Origin: Siansivirga zeaxanthinifaciens CC-SAMT-1
Lineage (GTDB): Bacteria > Bacteroidota > Bacteroidia > Flavobacteriales > Flavobacteriaceae
Assembly: GCF_000941055.1 (NCBI RefSeq)
Contig: NZ_CP007202.1
Span: 368,001-432,000 of the forward strand
Reading direction: 5' to 3'
DNA: 64,000 nt
In this document: piece by piece, positions 37,549-45,940 of the stretch
How the letters are laid out: every line of letters begins with the position of its first letter
How positions within the stretch are numbered: the stretch's first letter is position 1
Translations under genes and position numbers: made by a program
The notes under the pieces: generated by a model
What the model was told of the DNA's origin: nothing
The model's input: only the letters and a program-made list of their open reading frames with translations
Databases searched by the model: none

Positions 37549-38127
37549 TTATGTTTTCTTTACGTATTTAGTAATTATTACTATTTGTTGTCCGTCTACT
37601 TTACCTTCAATGTATTCTGCATTTTCGTGATCTAAACGAATATTTCTAACAGGCGTTCCTTGTTTAGCAACCATACTGGAGCCTTTCACTTTTAAATCTT
37701 TTACCAATACAACCGAATCGCCATTTTCAAGAATAACACCATTTACATCTCGGTGAATAATTTTCTCGCTATCATCTTTGTCTTCGCCGGTTGCACGCGC
37801 TAAAGCCAAGGCCTCATCATCTAAATACATCATGTCCAGCAAATCTTTTGGCCAGCCTTCGCTTCGTAAACGTTGTAACATTCTCCATGCCATTATTTGA
37901 ACGGCAACAAACTCACTCCACATGCTATCGTTTAAACATCTCCAGTGGTTTGCATCCATTTCTACTTTGCCTTCAATTTGGTCTAAGCAGGTTTTACAAA
38001 CCAAAATATCATTATCAACATTCTCATTTAACGATGGTGGAATGGTGTATTGGGATAAATCGTTGGTAGCTGTACATAATTCGCAAGTTGAATTGCTTCT
38101 TTCTTTCAATGTTTGAATAACACTCAT
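37549..38127 (-). CDS. PhnA domain-containing protein
   Basis: A 192-residue cytosolic protein. The N-terminal zinc-ribbon-like part has CELC and CKTC pairs (TLKERSNSTCELCTATNDLS and DILVCKTCLDQI). The C-terminal half is the PhnA/YjdM domain (DVNGVILENGDSVVLVKDLK, KGSSMVAKQGTPVRNIRLD). The name comes from an old phn-locus annotation; its role in phosphonate metabolism is not established. A single gene with its own terminator, near the right end of the IS. Confidence 0.9.
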   Translation of the reverse strand: MSVIQTLKERSNSTCELCTATNDLSQYTIPPSLNENVDNDILVCKTCLDQIEGKVEMDANHWRCLNDSMWSEFVAVQIMAWRMLQRLRSEGWPKDLLDMMYLDDEALALARATGEDKDDSEKIIHRDVNGVILENGDSVVLVKDLKVKGSSMVAKQGTPVRNIRLDHENAEYIEGKVDGQQIVIITKYVKKT

Positions 38128-38200
38128 TATTGTTTATTTAAAGGTGCAATAATACACTAAAAATTTATACTAGAGGTTTAGCTTCCTAATTCCTGAAAAT

Positions 38201-38232
38201 AAAAAAAGCGCTTTTTTCAAGCGCTTTTTTAA
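38201..38232 (-). terminator. Terminator after the secreted duplicated-domain protein
   Basis: AAAAAAGCGC and GCGCTTTTTT form a stem around a short loop (38201-38232), 13 bases after the stop at 38245. Both GCGC elements are themselves palindromic. Confidence 0.75.
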
Positions 38233-38244
38233 AATATAATAAAG

Positions 38245-39072
38245 CTATTTGGTAAGTTCTTTTACTTGTTTATACACAAAATCGCCGTGTACACCAGTAA
38301 AATATTTATTAAAAATTTCTCCTTTTTCTTTTCTAACGGCTTCATCAGGCCATGCTTTTTTCATTAATTCGGGATAACTATCAAACATTTTATCTAAGTC
38401 TGCCAAAGAATCTACAAAGAAAGATTCCATCATTTCAGTGCCATCACTACCCCAAGCATGTCTGTGTGAGTAATAACCAATAATTAAAGGATTGTTTTTT
38501 ACTAAAACATTAAAACGCTCGGTCATAATATCTTTAAACTCACCTGCTTTCGGATTATCTGGATAGGCAAAATGTGTTTTTCGAACATAACAAATTAAAT
38601 CTTTTGTGTTCGATTTTGGAACATGCTTTACTAAAGGCAACACCGAATACAATTCATCTGAATGCTGGCGTGAGTAATAAGCTTGTTGCTTTTTCATAAA
38701 TGCATCCCTTTCGGCTTTATCGGGCCAAGCTTCTTTTTCGAGTTCGGCATCGCGGTTGGCTGCCTTTTCAATGTCTTCCCAAGAACCATAAACTCTTACG
38801 TGAATAAGCTCTGTATTATCGGGTGTCATTTGGTGTAAAAAAAATGAGGAAGCAATTAAATACTCATTTTTATTAGTTACTTTTTCTAGATATTCTTTTT
38901 CTAAAGATTTCCATGCATCCATTTCGAAATCTTCGTTATTCATATTCCAGTGCATGGTTGTTGCCGAGATAAATTTAGCAACTGGTTCTGCTTCTTGTGC
39001 TGAAATAATAGTGGTACTGAATAGCAATAACATGCATAGTATTGCTGCAAAAAATTGGTTGGTGGTTTTCAT
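38245..39072 (-). CDS. Secreted protein with two similar halves, function unknown
   Basis: A 275-residue protein with a signal peptide (LLLFSTTIISAQEAEP). Two halves resemble each other: AWPDKAERDAFMKKQQAYYS then RQHSDELYSVLP at residues 120-150, and AWPDEAVRKEKGEIFNKYFT then GVHGDFVYKQV at residues 240-270. Each half has a short beta-alpha pattern as in dimeric alpha-beta barrels (NIPSNAP- or EthD-like), which would let one chain form a pseudo-dimer. No catalytic motif recognised. A single gene with its own terminator. Confidence 0.7.
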   Translation of the reverse strand: MKTTNQFFAAILCMLLLFSTTIISAQEAEPVAKFISATTMHWNMNNEDFEMDAWKSLEKEYLEKVTNKNEYLIASSFFLHQMTPDNTELIHVRVYGSWEDIEKAANRDAELEKEAWPDKAERDAFMKKQQAYYSRQHSDELYSVLPLVKHVPKSNTKDLICYVRKTHFAYPDNPKAGEFKDIMTERFNVLVKNNPLIIGYYSHRHAWGSDGTEMMESFFVDSLADLDKMFDSYPELMKKAWPDEAVRKEKGEIFNKYFTGVHGDFVYKQVKELTK

Positions 39073-39253
39073 AATTAAAAAATTAAGGTTAGTATAATAG
39101 GTGTTAAAATTTAAAATCTATTATTCTAATACTGAAACCTTTGGGGAAATTCCAACTAGAAAACGCTACTTTATAACTATAGGGAAGAAAATTGTTTATC
39201 TAATATACGAAAAGTATTTAATTAATTGAAAATTAATTAATTAAATTAAAAAA

Positions 39254-39616
39254 TCACAACAGCTCGTTTCTTAGTTTTTTAGGCATTGCTTTTACAACCA
39301 TATCATAGCTATGGTCTATTAATTCTAAAACAAACTTAGTTTGTAATTCGCCTTTATAAATTAAAACAGAATTCCAGTTAGCTTTATTCATGTGCCATCC
39401 TGGTTGAATCGATTCGTATTCGGCTCGCAACTCTAAAGCATATTCTGGGTCGCATTTTAAATTAACCCACCCCTCGCCTGCTTCCCATTTTTCAAGTGGA
39501 AACAAAGCAAACATTTTACCCAATACTTTAAATACTAAAGTATCGGCATCAAAAGGAAAGGTTTCTGTAACCGCCGGCTTTTTTAAGCAATATTGTCTGA
39601 GTTGTTCTATGTCCAT
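39254..39616 (-). CDS. MmcQ/YjbR family protein
   Basis: A 120-residue cytosolic protein of the YjbR/CyaY-like fold family. Landmarks: LRQYCLKKPAVTETFPFDAD, FKVLGKMFALFPLEKWE, VNLKCDPEYALELRAEYESI and PGWHMNKANWNSV. The family is common as single genes and lacks a known biochemical role, though it is annotated as DNA-binding in databases. Confidence 0.92.
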   Translation of the reverse strand: MDIEQLRQYCLKKPAVTETFPFDADTLVFKVLGKMFALFPLEKWEAGEGWVNLKCDPEYALELRAEYESIQPGWHMNKANWNSVLIYKGELQTKFVLELIDHSYDMVVKAMPKKLRNELL

Positions 39617-39649
39617 TTTATTTCTGTTTCAATAAAACTTACTTAATAA

Positions 39650-40405
39650 CTATTCTTCAATAATTTTATACAAAATGGGTTTACTGGGTGAAGCATCATT
39701 TTCGAAGGGCGCTATTTGAATATTTAAAAAATAGGTGCCATCATCAATATTATTGGGAACAAATATTAGTTCGGTTATGGTGGCATCCATTCTTATAGCT
39801 CCCGAAGTATTCCAAAATGCATGATGAGATAATAATTCACCATCGTCTTTTTCTTTATCGACACTCGGTAAATCAATTAGTAAATGTTTAATGCCTTTTT
39901 CTTTTAATAAATGGGTGGCATCTTCTGCTAAATAAGGCGGATTGGTGTTAGAATACTGCCTGGTTAATTTCTGTCTGGTATTAGGCAGGGTTCTAATTAC
40001 TATGGCATCCCGTTTTTTATTGCCTAATGCAAACTGTATTTGTCGTTTTGTAATTACAAAATCATCATCAATTTTTTCTGGCGGTATGGTAACTAATTCA
40101 GCTAAAAAGAAAAATTGTTTTAAATACTGATTTACAGAATGCACCTTATTGGTAATATGCCCGACACATTCGGTGTGTGTGCCATGCGCATGCGGATTAA
40201 AATATATATCATTAAAATTTATACACGCACCTGCCTCGACACTACCTACCCAATCATCGTCGAAAGTAACGGGCTCAATTTTTGGAGACCCAACATACCA
40301 TACGTTCACATTATCTTTAGAACCTTTTAATGGAATTGAAATATCGATAGCCTGAGTTAAATCTATTTGATATTTTCTGGAGTTATATTGTATTGTTGCA
40401 ATCAC
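39650..40405 (-). CDS. Cyclase family protein (kynurenine-formamidase fold)
   Basis: A 251-residue metal-dependent hydrolase of the cyclase family. The signature HAHGTHTECVGHI near residue 91 gives the metal-binding HxGTHxE. The middle contains KRDAIVIRTLPNTRQ and LLIDLPSVDKEKDDGELLSH. Family members hydrolyse formyl-kynurenine and related amides or esters, but this subfamily's substrate is unknown. Its start overlaps the hemW end by 4 bases, so the two are coupled on the minus strand. Confidence 0.88.
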   Translation of the reverse strand: MIATIQYNSRKYQIDLTQAIDISIPLKGSKDNVNVWYVGSPKIEPVTFDDDWVGSVEAGACINFNDIYFNPHAHGTHTECVGHITNKVHSVNQYLKQFFFLAELVTIPPEKIDDDFVITKRQIQFALGNKKRDAIVIRTLPNTRQKLTRQYSNTNPPYLAEDATHLLKEKGIKHLLIDLPSVDKEKDDGELLSHHAFWNTSGAIRMDATITELIFVPNNIDDGTYFLNIQIAPFENDASPSKPILYKIIEE

Positions 40406-41553
40406 TTTAAATTAATTTTAAAAAGGTCTGAAGCAATGCCATCACTTAAAAATTTACCTTTTTTGGTTACGTGTAATTTATTGTCCTTAATATACAATAA
40501 ATCGTTATTTAAATGATTGCTTGCCTGCTCTAATGCATATTTTTTATATAAAACACCAAATTCAGTTTCAATTTTATCTAAAGAAACGCCCCAAATAGTT
40601 CGTAAACCTGTCATAATATATTCGTTATATCTATCGGTAACAGATAAGGTTTCGGTTTCTATGGGTAATACATTGTCGTTTAAAGCATTTATGTATTTTG
40701 AATTATTTCTAACATTCCAACCCCGAATACGTCCGTTGTAAGAATGCGCCGAAGGACCAATTCCTATGTAAGGTTTCCCTAACCAATAAGCGGTGTTGTT
40801 TTTACTAAAATAATTGGGTTTACCAAAATTAGAAAGTTCGTAATGCATAAAACCTGAAGCTTCTAAAGTTTTAACAAGCAATTGAAATTGTTGTTCGGCA
40901 AGAGCATCATCTACATTTTCTATAACTCCTTTTTTTATAAAGCGCTCTAATGCGGTGTTGGGCTCGACTGTTAAAGCATAACTGGATATATGCGGAATAT
41001 TAAATGCTAAAGCCGTTTGAATATTTTGAAACCATTTTTCGTTGGAAGCACCCGGAATACCATAAATTAAATCTACCGAAATGTTTTCGAAATACTCTGA
41101 AGCATCCTTTAAACATTGTTTAGCTTCGTTGGCATTGTGTGCACGATTCATGAGTTTTAAATCTTCTTCAAAAAACGATTGAATCCCAATACTTAAGCGA
41201 TTAATACCAATAGATTTATATTTTTCAAAAATGGTTCGCGATTCCCCTTGGGCTGCTACCAAATCATCTGGATTGGCTTCCAGAGTAATTTCAGGAGTTT
41301 CAATAACTTTGTAGTTTTTGTAAACAGCACCAATAAGGAGTTGCAAGGCTTCAATTGACAGTAACGACGGCGTACCACCACCAAAATAAATAGTTTCAAC
41401 GGAAATGTCTTTAAATTCAGGTGCTCTTAATTCAATTTCCCGAACCAAGGCCTGAACCATTTGGTTTTTCTTTTTTAATGACGTTGAAAAATGAAAATCG
41501 CAGTAATAACATGCTTGTTTGCAAAACGGAATATGAATGTAAATACCTGCCAT
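40402..41553 (-). CDS. hemW: Radical SAM heme chaperone HemW
   Basis: HemW (formerly taken for an oxygen-independent coproporphyrinogen oxidase) binds heme and passes it to target proteins. The 383-residue protein starts MAGIYIHIPFCKQACYYCDF, giving the CxxxCxxC [4Fe-4S] motif, followed by ETIYFGGGTPSLL, EITLEANPDD and NRLSIGIQSFFEEDLKLMNR. The fourth-Cys position typical of HemN (CxxxCxxCxC) is Phe-His here, in line with HemW. The start overlaps the ruvC stop by one base. Confidence 0.95.
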   Translation of the reverse strand: MAGIYIHIPFCKQACYYCDFHFSTSLKKKNQMVQALVREIELRAPEFKDISVETIYFGGGTPSLLSIEALQLLIGAVYKNYKVIETPEITLEANPDDLVAAQGESRTIFEKYKSIGINRLSIGIQSFFEEDLKLMNRAHNANEAKQCLKDASEYFENISVDLIYGIPGASNEKWFQNIQTALAFNIPHISSYALTVEPNTALERFIKKGVIENVDDALAEQQFQLLVKTLEASGFMHYELSNFGKPNYFSKNNTAYWLGKPYIGIGPSAHSYNGRIRGWNVRNNSKYINALNDNVLPIETETLSVTDRYNEYIMTGLRTIWGVSLDKIETEFGVLYKKYALEQASNHLNNDLLYIKDNKLHVTKKGKFLSDGIASDLFKINLK

Positions 41554-42107
41554 TACTTTTTAATCCGATCTTCGTTTTGTTTTATAAAGGCACTCCAACC
41601 AGTATAACTTTTGCCAATTTCTACTCTGCCATCGTTGTAAAAATGACAAACAGCCGCTGCTAAACCATCGGTAGCATCGAGATTTTTAGGAATTGTTTTT
41701 AACCCCAATAAACTTTGAAGCATTTTCGCCACTTGCTCTTTGGTAGCATTACCATTTCCGGTAATGGCCATTTTAATTTTTTTTGGAGAATATTCTGTAA
41801 TAGGAATCTCCCGACTTAAACCAGCTGCCATGGCAACACCCTGGGCGCGACCTAACTTAAGCATACTTTGCACATTTTTCCCAAAAAATGGCGCTTCAAT
41901 GGCTATTTCGTCGGGATGATGTGTGTCTATTAACTCAATGGTTCGTTCAAAAATTAATTTCAGTTTTAAATAATGGTCGTCGTACTTTTTTAAGTCAAGT
42001 TCGTTTAACTGTAAAAAAGTCATGGTTTTTCCAACCACTTTTATGAGTCCGAAACCCATAATAGTTGTACCAGGATCTATTCCTAAAATAATTTTTTCTT
42101 TAGCCAT
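41553..42107 (-). CDS. ruvC: Holliday junction resolvase RuvC
   Basis: Endonuclease that resolves Holliday junctions with RuvAB. The 184-residue protein begins with ILGIDPGTTIMGFGLIKV (first catalytic Asp), then PDEIAIEAPFFGKNVQSMLK (second acidic residue), GRAQGVAMAAG, and the C-terminal AVCHFYNDG. Length is a little over the usual 160-190. First gene of ruvC-hemW-cyclase, with one-base overlap to hemW. Confidence 0.97.
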   Translation of the reverse strand: MAKEKIILGIDPGTTIMGFGLIKVVGKTMTFLQLNELDLKKYDDHYLKLKLIFERTIELIDTHHPDEIAIEAPFFGKNVQSMLKLGRAQGVAMAAGLSREIPITEYSPKKIKMAITGNGNATKEQVAKMLQSLLGLKTIPKNLDATDGLAAAVCHFYNDGRVEIGKSYTGWSAFIKQNEDRIKK

Positions 42108-42171
42108 GTTATTTAAAATCGGTACTAAAACACCAATATCGCTTATTTATGATTTATTTTGCGACATATTT

Positions 42172-43146
42172 ATGATGCAGACGATTCCACACAAAACTAA
42201 ACAATTCTTTTTTGTACTTATTAAAATAAGTATTGTTATCGTCGCTTTTTATTTTATTTACAACAAACTAATAAATAACAAGGAATTAAACTTTTCAGAT
42301 TTAATTAACCTTTTAATAAAAAACGATGTTTTTTCATTAAAAAACAGCCTAATTATTCTTTTACTGACTTCTTTTAACTGGATTTTGGAAATTTTAAAGT
42401 GGCAAAATTTAGTAAAACCATGGCATGCTTTAGGGTTTAAAGATGCCATGAAACAAAGCTTAAGTGCTTTAACGATTTCCATTATAACGCCCAACCGCAT
42501 TGGAGAATATGGGGCTAAAGTTTTGTACTACAACAAAGAGAGCAGAAAACGCATCCTTCTTTTAAACTTTCTAGGTAACATGTCTCAAATGCTTATCACC
42601 ACGGTTTTTGGCAGCATAGGACTTGTTATGTTTTCTATACATTATGCTATTAAAATTAACTTTTATAAGCCTGCTTTATTTTTAATTATTGGTTTATTAC
42701 TAATTGTTTTAACAAGGCTATTTTTAAAAAAAAACAAATTAAAACTGAAGGGTTTTTCAATTGAAAAATTGAAACAATTCCTTTTAAATTACCCCAAAAA
42801 AAACTTCTTACTTGTTATATGGTTTTCTCTAGTACGTTATACATTATTTACATTTCAATTTTATTTTCTACTTCATATTTTAGATGTAAAATTGTCTTAT
42901 TTCACGGCAATTATTCCTATATCGAGTATGTATTTAATTGCATCCATAATCCCTACCATTAATATTTTCGATTTGGTTATAAAAGGGAGTGTTGGAGTGT
43001 ATTTATTTAAGTTTCTGGGCGTAAATCCTGTATTTATACTAGTTGTAACAACCACTATGTGGCTTTTAAATTTTGCGCTTCCTAGTGTTATTGGAAGCTA
43101 TTTTGTACTTAATTTTAATTCAGAAAAAAACAAAATTGATATATGA
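42172..43146 (+). CDS. Lysylphosphatidylglycerol synthase TM-region (UPF0104) family protein
   Basis: An integral membrane protein of about 324 residues with about eight helices, like the flippase-like membrane part of MprF. The open frame reaches back to 42022, but its first 50 codons overlap ruvC antisense and look non-coding; the double ATG at 42172/42175 (MMQTIPHKTKQFFFVLIKIS) is the better start. Landmarks: LSALTISIITPNRIGEYGAK (the family's conserved PxRxGE motif) and FLGNMSQMLITTVFGSIGLV. It overlaps the glycosyltransferase by 4 bases. Stand-alone members lack the lysyl-transfer domain, and their role is unknown. Confidence 0.88.
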   Translation: MMQTIPHKTKQFFFVLIKISIVIVAFYFIYNKLINNKELNFSDLINLLIKNDVFSLKNSLIILLLTSFNWILEILKWQNLVKPWHALGFKDAMKQSLSALTISIITPNRIGEYGAKVLYYNKESRKRILLLNFLGNMSQMLITTVFGSIGLVMFSIHYAIKINFYKPALFLIIGLLLIVLTRLFLKKNKLKLKGFSIEKLKQFLLNYPKKNFLLVIWFSLVRYTLFTFQFYFLLHILDVKLSYFTAIIPISSMYLIASIIPTINIFDLVIKGSVGVYLFKFLGVNPVFILVVTTTMWLLNFALPSVIGSYFVLNFNSEKNKIDI

Positions 43147-44264
43147 TTTTACTTAGCATCACCATTAGTTTAATCTACCTTGTTTTAATAGGAAGTTTTG
43201 TTTTTGGATTTGAAAAAATTAAAACATTCAAATTAAAGGCATTAGAAGCCGAGACATCCTTTTCTGTTATCATTCCATTTAGAAATGAAGCTGAAAATTT
43301 ACCCAAACTCATAGCTTCTATTAATTTACTGGATTACCCAAAAGACCTTTTTGAAATTATTTTTGTTAATGATGCTTCTGAAGATGATTCGGTTGAAATT
43401 ATAGAAAACAACATCGACTCTTCAATAGATTATGCTATTTTAAATAACAACTACAAATCGAATGCTCCAAAAAAAGATGCCATAAGCAAAGCATTAAATC
43501 ATTCGAAAAACCAATGGATAATAACCACCGATGCCGACTGTTTGTTTTCGCAAAAATGGCTGCATAGTTTCAATGCGTATATTCAAAAAAATAAGGTTCT
43601 ATGTTTAGCTGCGCCTGTTACTTATACTATTAAAAACAACTTTTTAAATACCTTTCAATTATTAGATATTTTAAGTTTGCAAGGAGCGACTATAGGAGGT
43701 TTTGGTATTAAAAAACCTTTTTTATGCAATGGCGCCAATTTCGCTTACCAAAAAACTATTTTTAATGAAGTTCATGGTTTTGAAGGCAACACAAATACCG
43801 CCAGTGGCGATGATGTTTTTCTATTAGAAAAAATTGCTAAACAATACCCAGACCAAGTTCATTATTTAAAATGTAACGATGCCGTTGTTTTAACCCAATC
43901 GCAGGCAAGTTGGCATCATTTAATTCAGCAACGTATTCGTTGGGCGAGCAAAACCAGTGCATATAAAAACATGTTTGGAAAACTCACCGGACTTATTGTT
44001 TTGCTTATGAATACGCTTATAGTATGTTTAATTATATTGGTGCTTTTAGGGCTTTTTAAAACAAAAACAACTGTTTATATTTTCATGATTAAGTTTAGTA
44101 TCGATTTACTTTTAATATATAAAACCTGCGCATTTTTTAATCAAAATAGTGTTTTGAAATTTTATGTTTTCGGATTTCTATTATATCCGTTTTTTAGTAG
44201 CTATGTAGCTATACAATCTATTTTTTCGGGATATACCTGGAAAGGACGCGCGTTTAAAAGTTAA
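43143..44264 (+). CDS. Glycosyltransferase family 2
   Basis: A 373-residue membrane-associated GT-A enzyme. An N-terminal helix, then FSVIIPFRNEAENLPKLIAS (nucleotide-sugar binding), EIIFVNDASEDDSVE, TTDADC (DxD-type metal site), and near 220 GDDVFLLEKIA with QQRIRWASKTSAY, the Q/RxxRW motif of processive-type GT2 enzymes. Two or three helices at the C-terminus. Its start overlaps the upstream UPF0104 gene by 4 bases, which suggests the pair works together on an envelope lipid or glycan. Tail-to-tail overlap of 4 bases with the next gene. Confidence 0.92.
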   Translation: MILLSITISLIYLVLIGSFVFGFEKIKTFKLKALEAETSFSVIIPFRNEAENLPKLIASINLLDYPKDLFEIIFVNDASEDDSVEIIENNIDSSIDYAILNNNYKSNAPKKDAISKALNHSKNQWIITTDADCLFSQKWLHSFNAYIQKNKVLCLAAPVTYTIKNNFLNTFQLLDILSLQGATIGGFGIKKPFLCNGANFAYQKTIFNEVHGFEGNTNTASGDDVFLLEKIAKQYPDQVHYLKCNDAVVLTQSQASWHHLIQQRIRWASKTSAYKNMFGKLTGLIVLLMNTLIVCLIILVLLGLFKTKTTVYIFMIKFSIDLLLIYKTCAFFNQNSVLKFYVFGFLLYPFFSSYVAIQSIFSGYTWKGRAFKS

Positions 44265-44737
44265 TCTACTTTTATTACAATAGGTAATTTAAATTCGGTG
44301 GTTACTTGTTGGCCGCGTTTAATGGCCGGGTAAATTTTGGGCAAAGAGTCTAAACCAGATCGAATAAGGGTTTCGAGATTTGGAATTTCTTCGGAAGTAA
44401 CACTATCAATTTTAGCACTTTTAAGTTTTAAAATACCTAATTCCGATATTTGAAATTCTAAATTAATCGTATCGTTTATATCTTGTGTTACTATAATAGA
44501 ATCTTTTTTTAAGGCCTCTAGAATGTAACTTGTTAATACGCTCGAAAAACAGTCTTTTTTTTCGATATTCCCATTTGTAGAGTCACAAACAGAAAAAGAA
44601 GGATAATCATCTACTTCATTCCAGTTAAAAGTTTGCAATTCTTCTTTTAAAATAGCTTCAGTAGATGTTTTTTTTACGTTGAAATAATTACATGAAGTAA
44701 AAATTAAAACTAATATTAAAACGTAAAATTGCTTCAT
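44261..44737 (-). CDS. Lipoprotein with TonB-like C-terminal domain
   Basis: A 158-residue protein with a lipobox (VLILVLIFTSCNYF, Cys16). The C-terminal part resembles the TonB C-terminal domain found in many Bacteroidota proteins (INLEFQISELGILKLKSAKI then LDSLPKIYPAIKRGQQVTTE and FKLPIVIKVD). It lacks a TonB transmembrane segment, so it is an envelope lipoprotein rather than a true energy transducer. Convergent with the glycosyltransferase gene. Confidence 0.78.
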   Translation of the reverse strand: MKQFYVLILVLIFTSCNYFNVKKTSTEAILKEELQTFNWNEVDDYPSFSVCDSTNGNIEKKDCFSSVLTSYILEALKKDSIIVTQDINDTINLEFQISELGILKLKSAKIDSVTSEEIPNLETLIRSGLDSLPKIYPAIKRGQQVTTEFKLPIVIKVD

Positions 44738-44797
44738 AGATTAAAACTAAGGTGGAAAAGTACGATTTTTTTGGTTTTTAAGATATTAAAAAGCTGA

Positions 44798-44823
44798 AAA
44801 ACCGAAGTTTGCGCTTCGGTTTT
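44798..44823 (-). terminator. Bidirectional hairpin terminator
   Basis: AAAACCGAAG (44798-44807) pairs perfectly with CTTCGGTTTT (44814-44823) around a six-base loop, with T-rich flanks on both strands. Confidence 0.75.
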
Positions 44824-45006
44824 AAACATTATATTAAAAATAATAAATTTATTTATTCACTAACTTGAAAAAAATACTGCTTTTACATTTGTCTATTTAA
44901 ATTCAAAAATAATTCACATGCTGTTCTCTTATATCTTTTAAGCTTGTTTCATTTGTTGGTTAAGAATAATTAATTTTTTAGTTATAAACTTAACATAAAA
45001 GAAGAA

Positions 45007-45035
45007 GCCCTGTGGGTCTCTCACCTCCACAGGGC
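45007..45035 (-). terminator. Strong GC hairpin 3' of the response regulator
   Basis: GCCCTGTGG (45007-45015) pairs perfectly with CCACAGGGC (45027-45035), loop 11 bases. On the minus strand it is followed by TTCTTCTTTT. The stem is far richer in GC than its surroundings. Confidence 0.7.
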
Positions 45036-45256
45036 ATGTAAATTGCTATTATCAACAAAAAAAATTGAGGGATTAATTAATCTTGAAGTGTTGATAGGAC
45101 AAAGTTAATAATTTGTTTTGAATTATAAGTGCGGGAAAACCGTAACTGAAGAGAAGATATACTCAAAACCCCTATAAAAACTAATACTACGAGCAAAAAT
45201 AAAAAAGCTAATTTTATTAAACTTTAACAGTTTTTTAAATAATTGTAAGCTAAACC

Positions 45257-45931
45257 TTAAACAAAACCTTTTTTTCTAGCTTCATTTAACAAAGTCTCAT
45301 CTTCACCATCTTGAACATCAAATATTTCTCTTAATTGTTTTTTTCTTTTTTCAATAGCACTTAACGAAATATCTAAATGAGAAACCAAATTTTTTGTCTT
45401 GATACCTTGAGATAATAAATGTAAAATTTTTCTATTTTTTTCATCTATAACCACATCGCTGTTAGACATTTTTCTCATAATACTATTTACGGTTCCACTG
45501 TAAAAAGGAGGATTATTTAGCACCGCTTGAAATGCACTTGCTAATTCGCTAGATGTTAGATCACTTTTAATTAAAAACCCTTCCGGACCAATAGTTTTTA
45601 TAATATTATGAATACGGAAAGACTCATTAAACATAGTTAAAATTATAATTTTAGCCTCTGGGAGAACTTTACGAACATAAACGGCAATATCTTCACCAGA
45701 AGTCATTAAACCGTCTGTTGAAGGCGGCAAACTTATATCAACAAATAGAACATTATAATTAAAATTATTTTCTAAGGCCTTATCTATAAGTTTTATAGCT
45801 TGATCACAATTGTTGGCTATATCGATAAGAAGTTCTTGGTTTTGTTTTTTTGTAAATAATAATGTGTTTTGATACCCCTCAATAATCATTGGGTGATCGT
45901 CTATCATTAATATTCTCAATTTTTCAATCAT
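45257..45931 (-). CDS. NarL/LuxR-type response regulator
   Basis: A 224-residue response regulator. Receiver domain with MIDDHPMIIEGYQ, phospho-Asp in NVLFVDISLPPSTDG, and LIKSDLTS (conserved Lys). The C-terminal LuxR-type helix-turn-helix reads ILHLLSQGIKTKNLVSHLDI then SLSAIEKRKKQLREIF. It follows the histidine kinase gene by 9 bases, forming a two-component pair. Confidence 0.95.
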   Translation of the reverse strand: MIEKLRILMIDDHPMIIEGYQNTLLFTKKQNQELLIDIANNCDQAIKLIDKALENNFNYNVLFVDISLPPSTDGLMTSGEDIAVYVRKVLPEAKIIILTMFNESFRIHNIIKTIGPEGFLIKSDLTSSELASAFQAVLNNPPFYSGTVNSIMRKMSNSDVVIDEKNRKILHLLSQGIKTKNLVSHLDISLSAIEKRKKQLREIFDVQDGEDETLLNEARKKGFV

Positions 45932-45940
45932 AATACTGTA

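Larger units (their letters stand above)
44738..45256. other. Intergenic region 3' of the response regulator, with two hairpins
   Basis: No gene supported. It carries two terminator-like stems, at 44798 and 45007, both readable from the minus strand after the response regulator. About 220 bases separate the stop from the first stem, room for a 3' regulatory RNA. Confidence 0.5.

Noticed and set aside
42022..42171. N-terminal extension of the UPF0104 membrane protein
   Set aside because: These 50 codons overlap ruvC antisense and resemble no family sequence. The double ATG at 42172/42175 is a better start.
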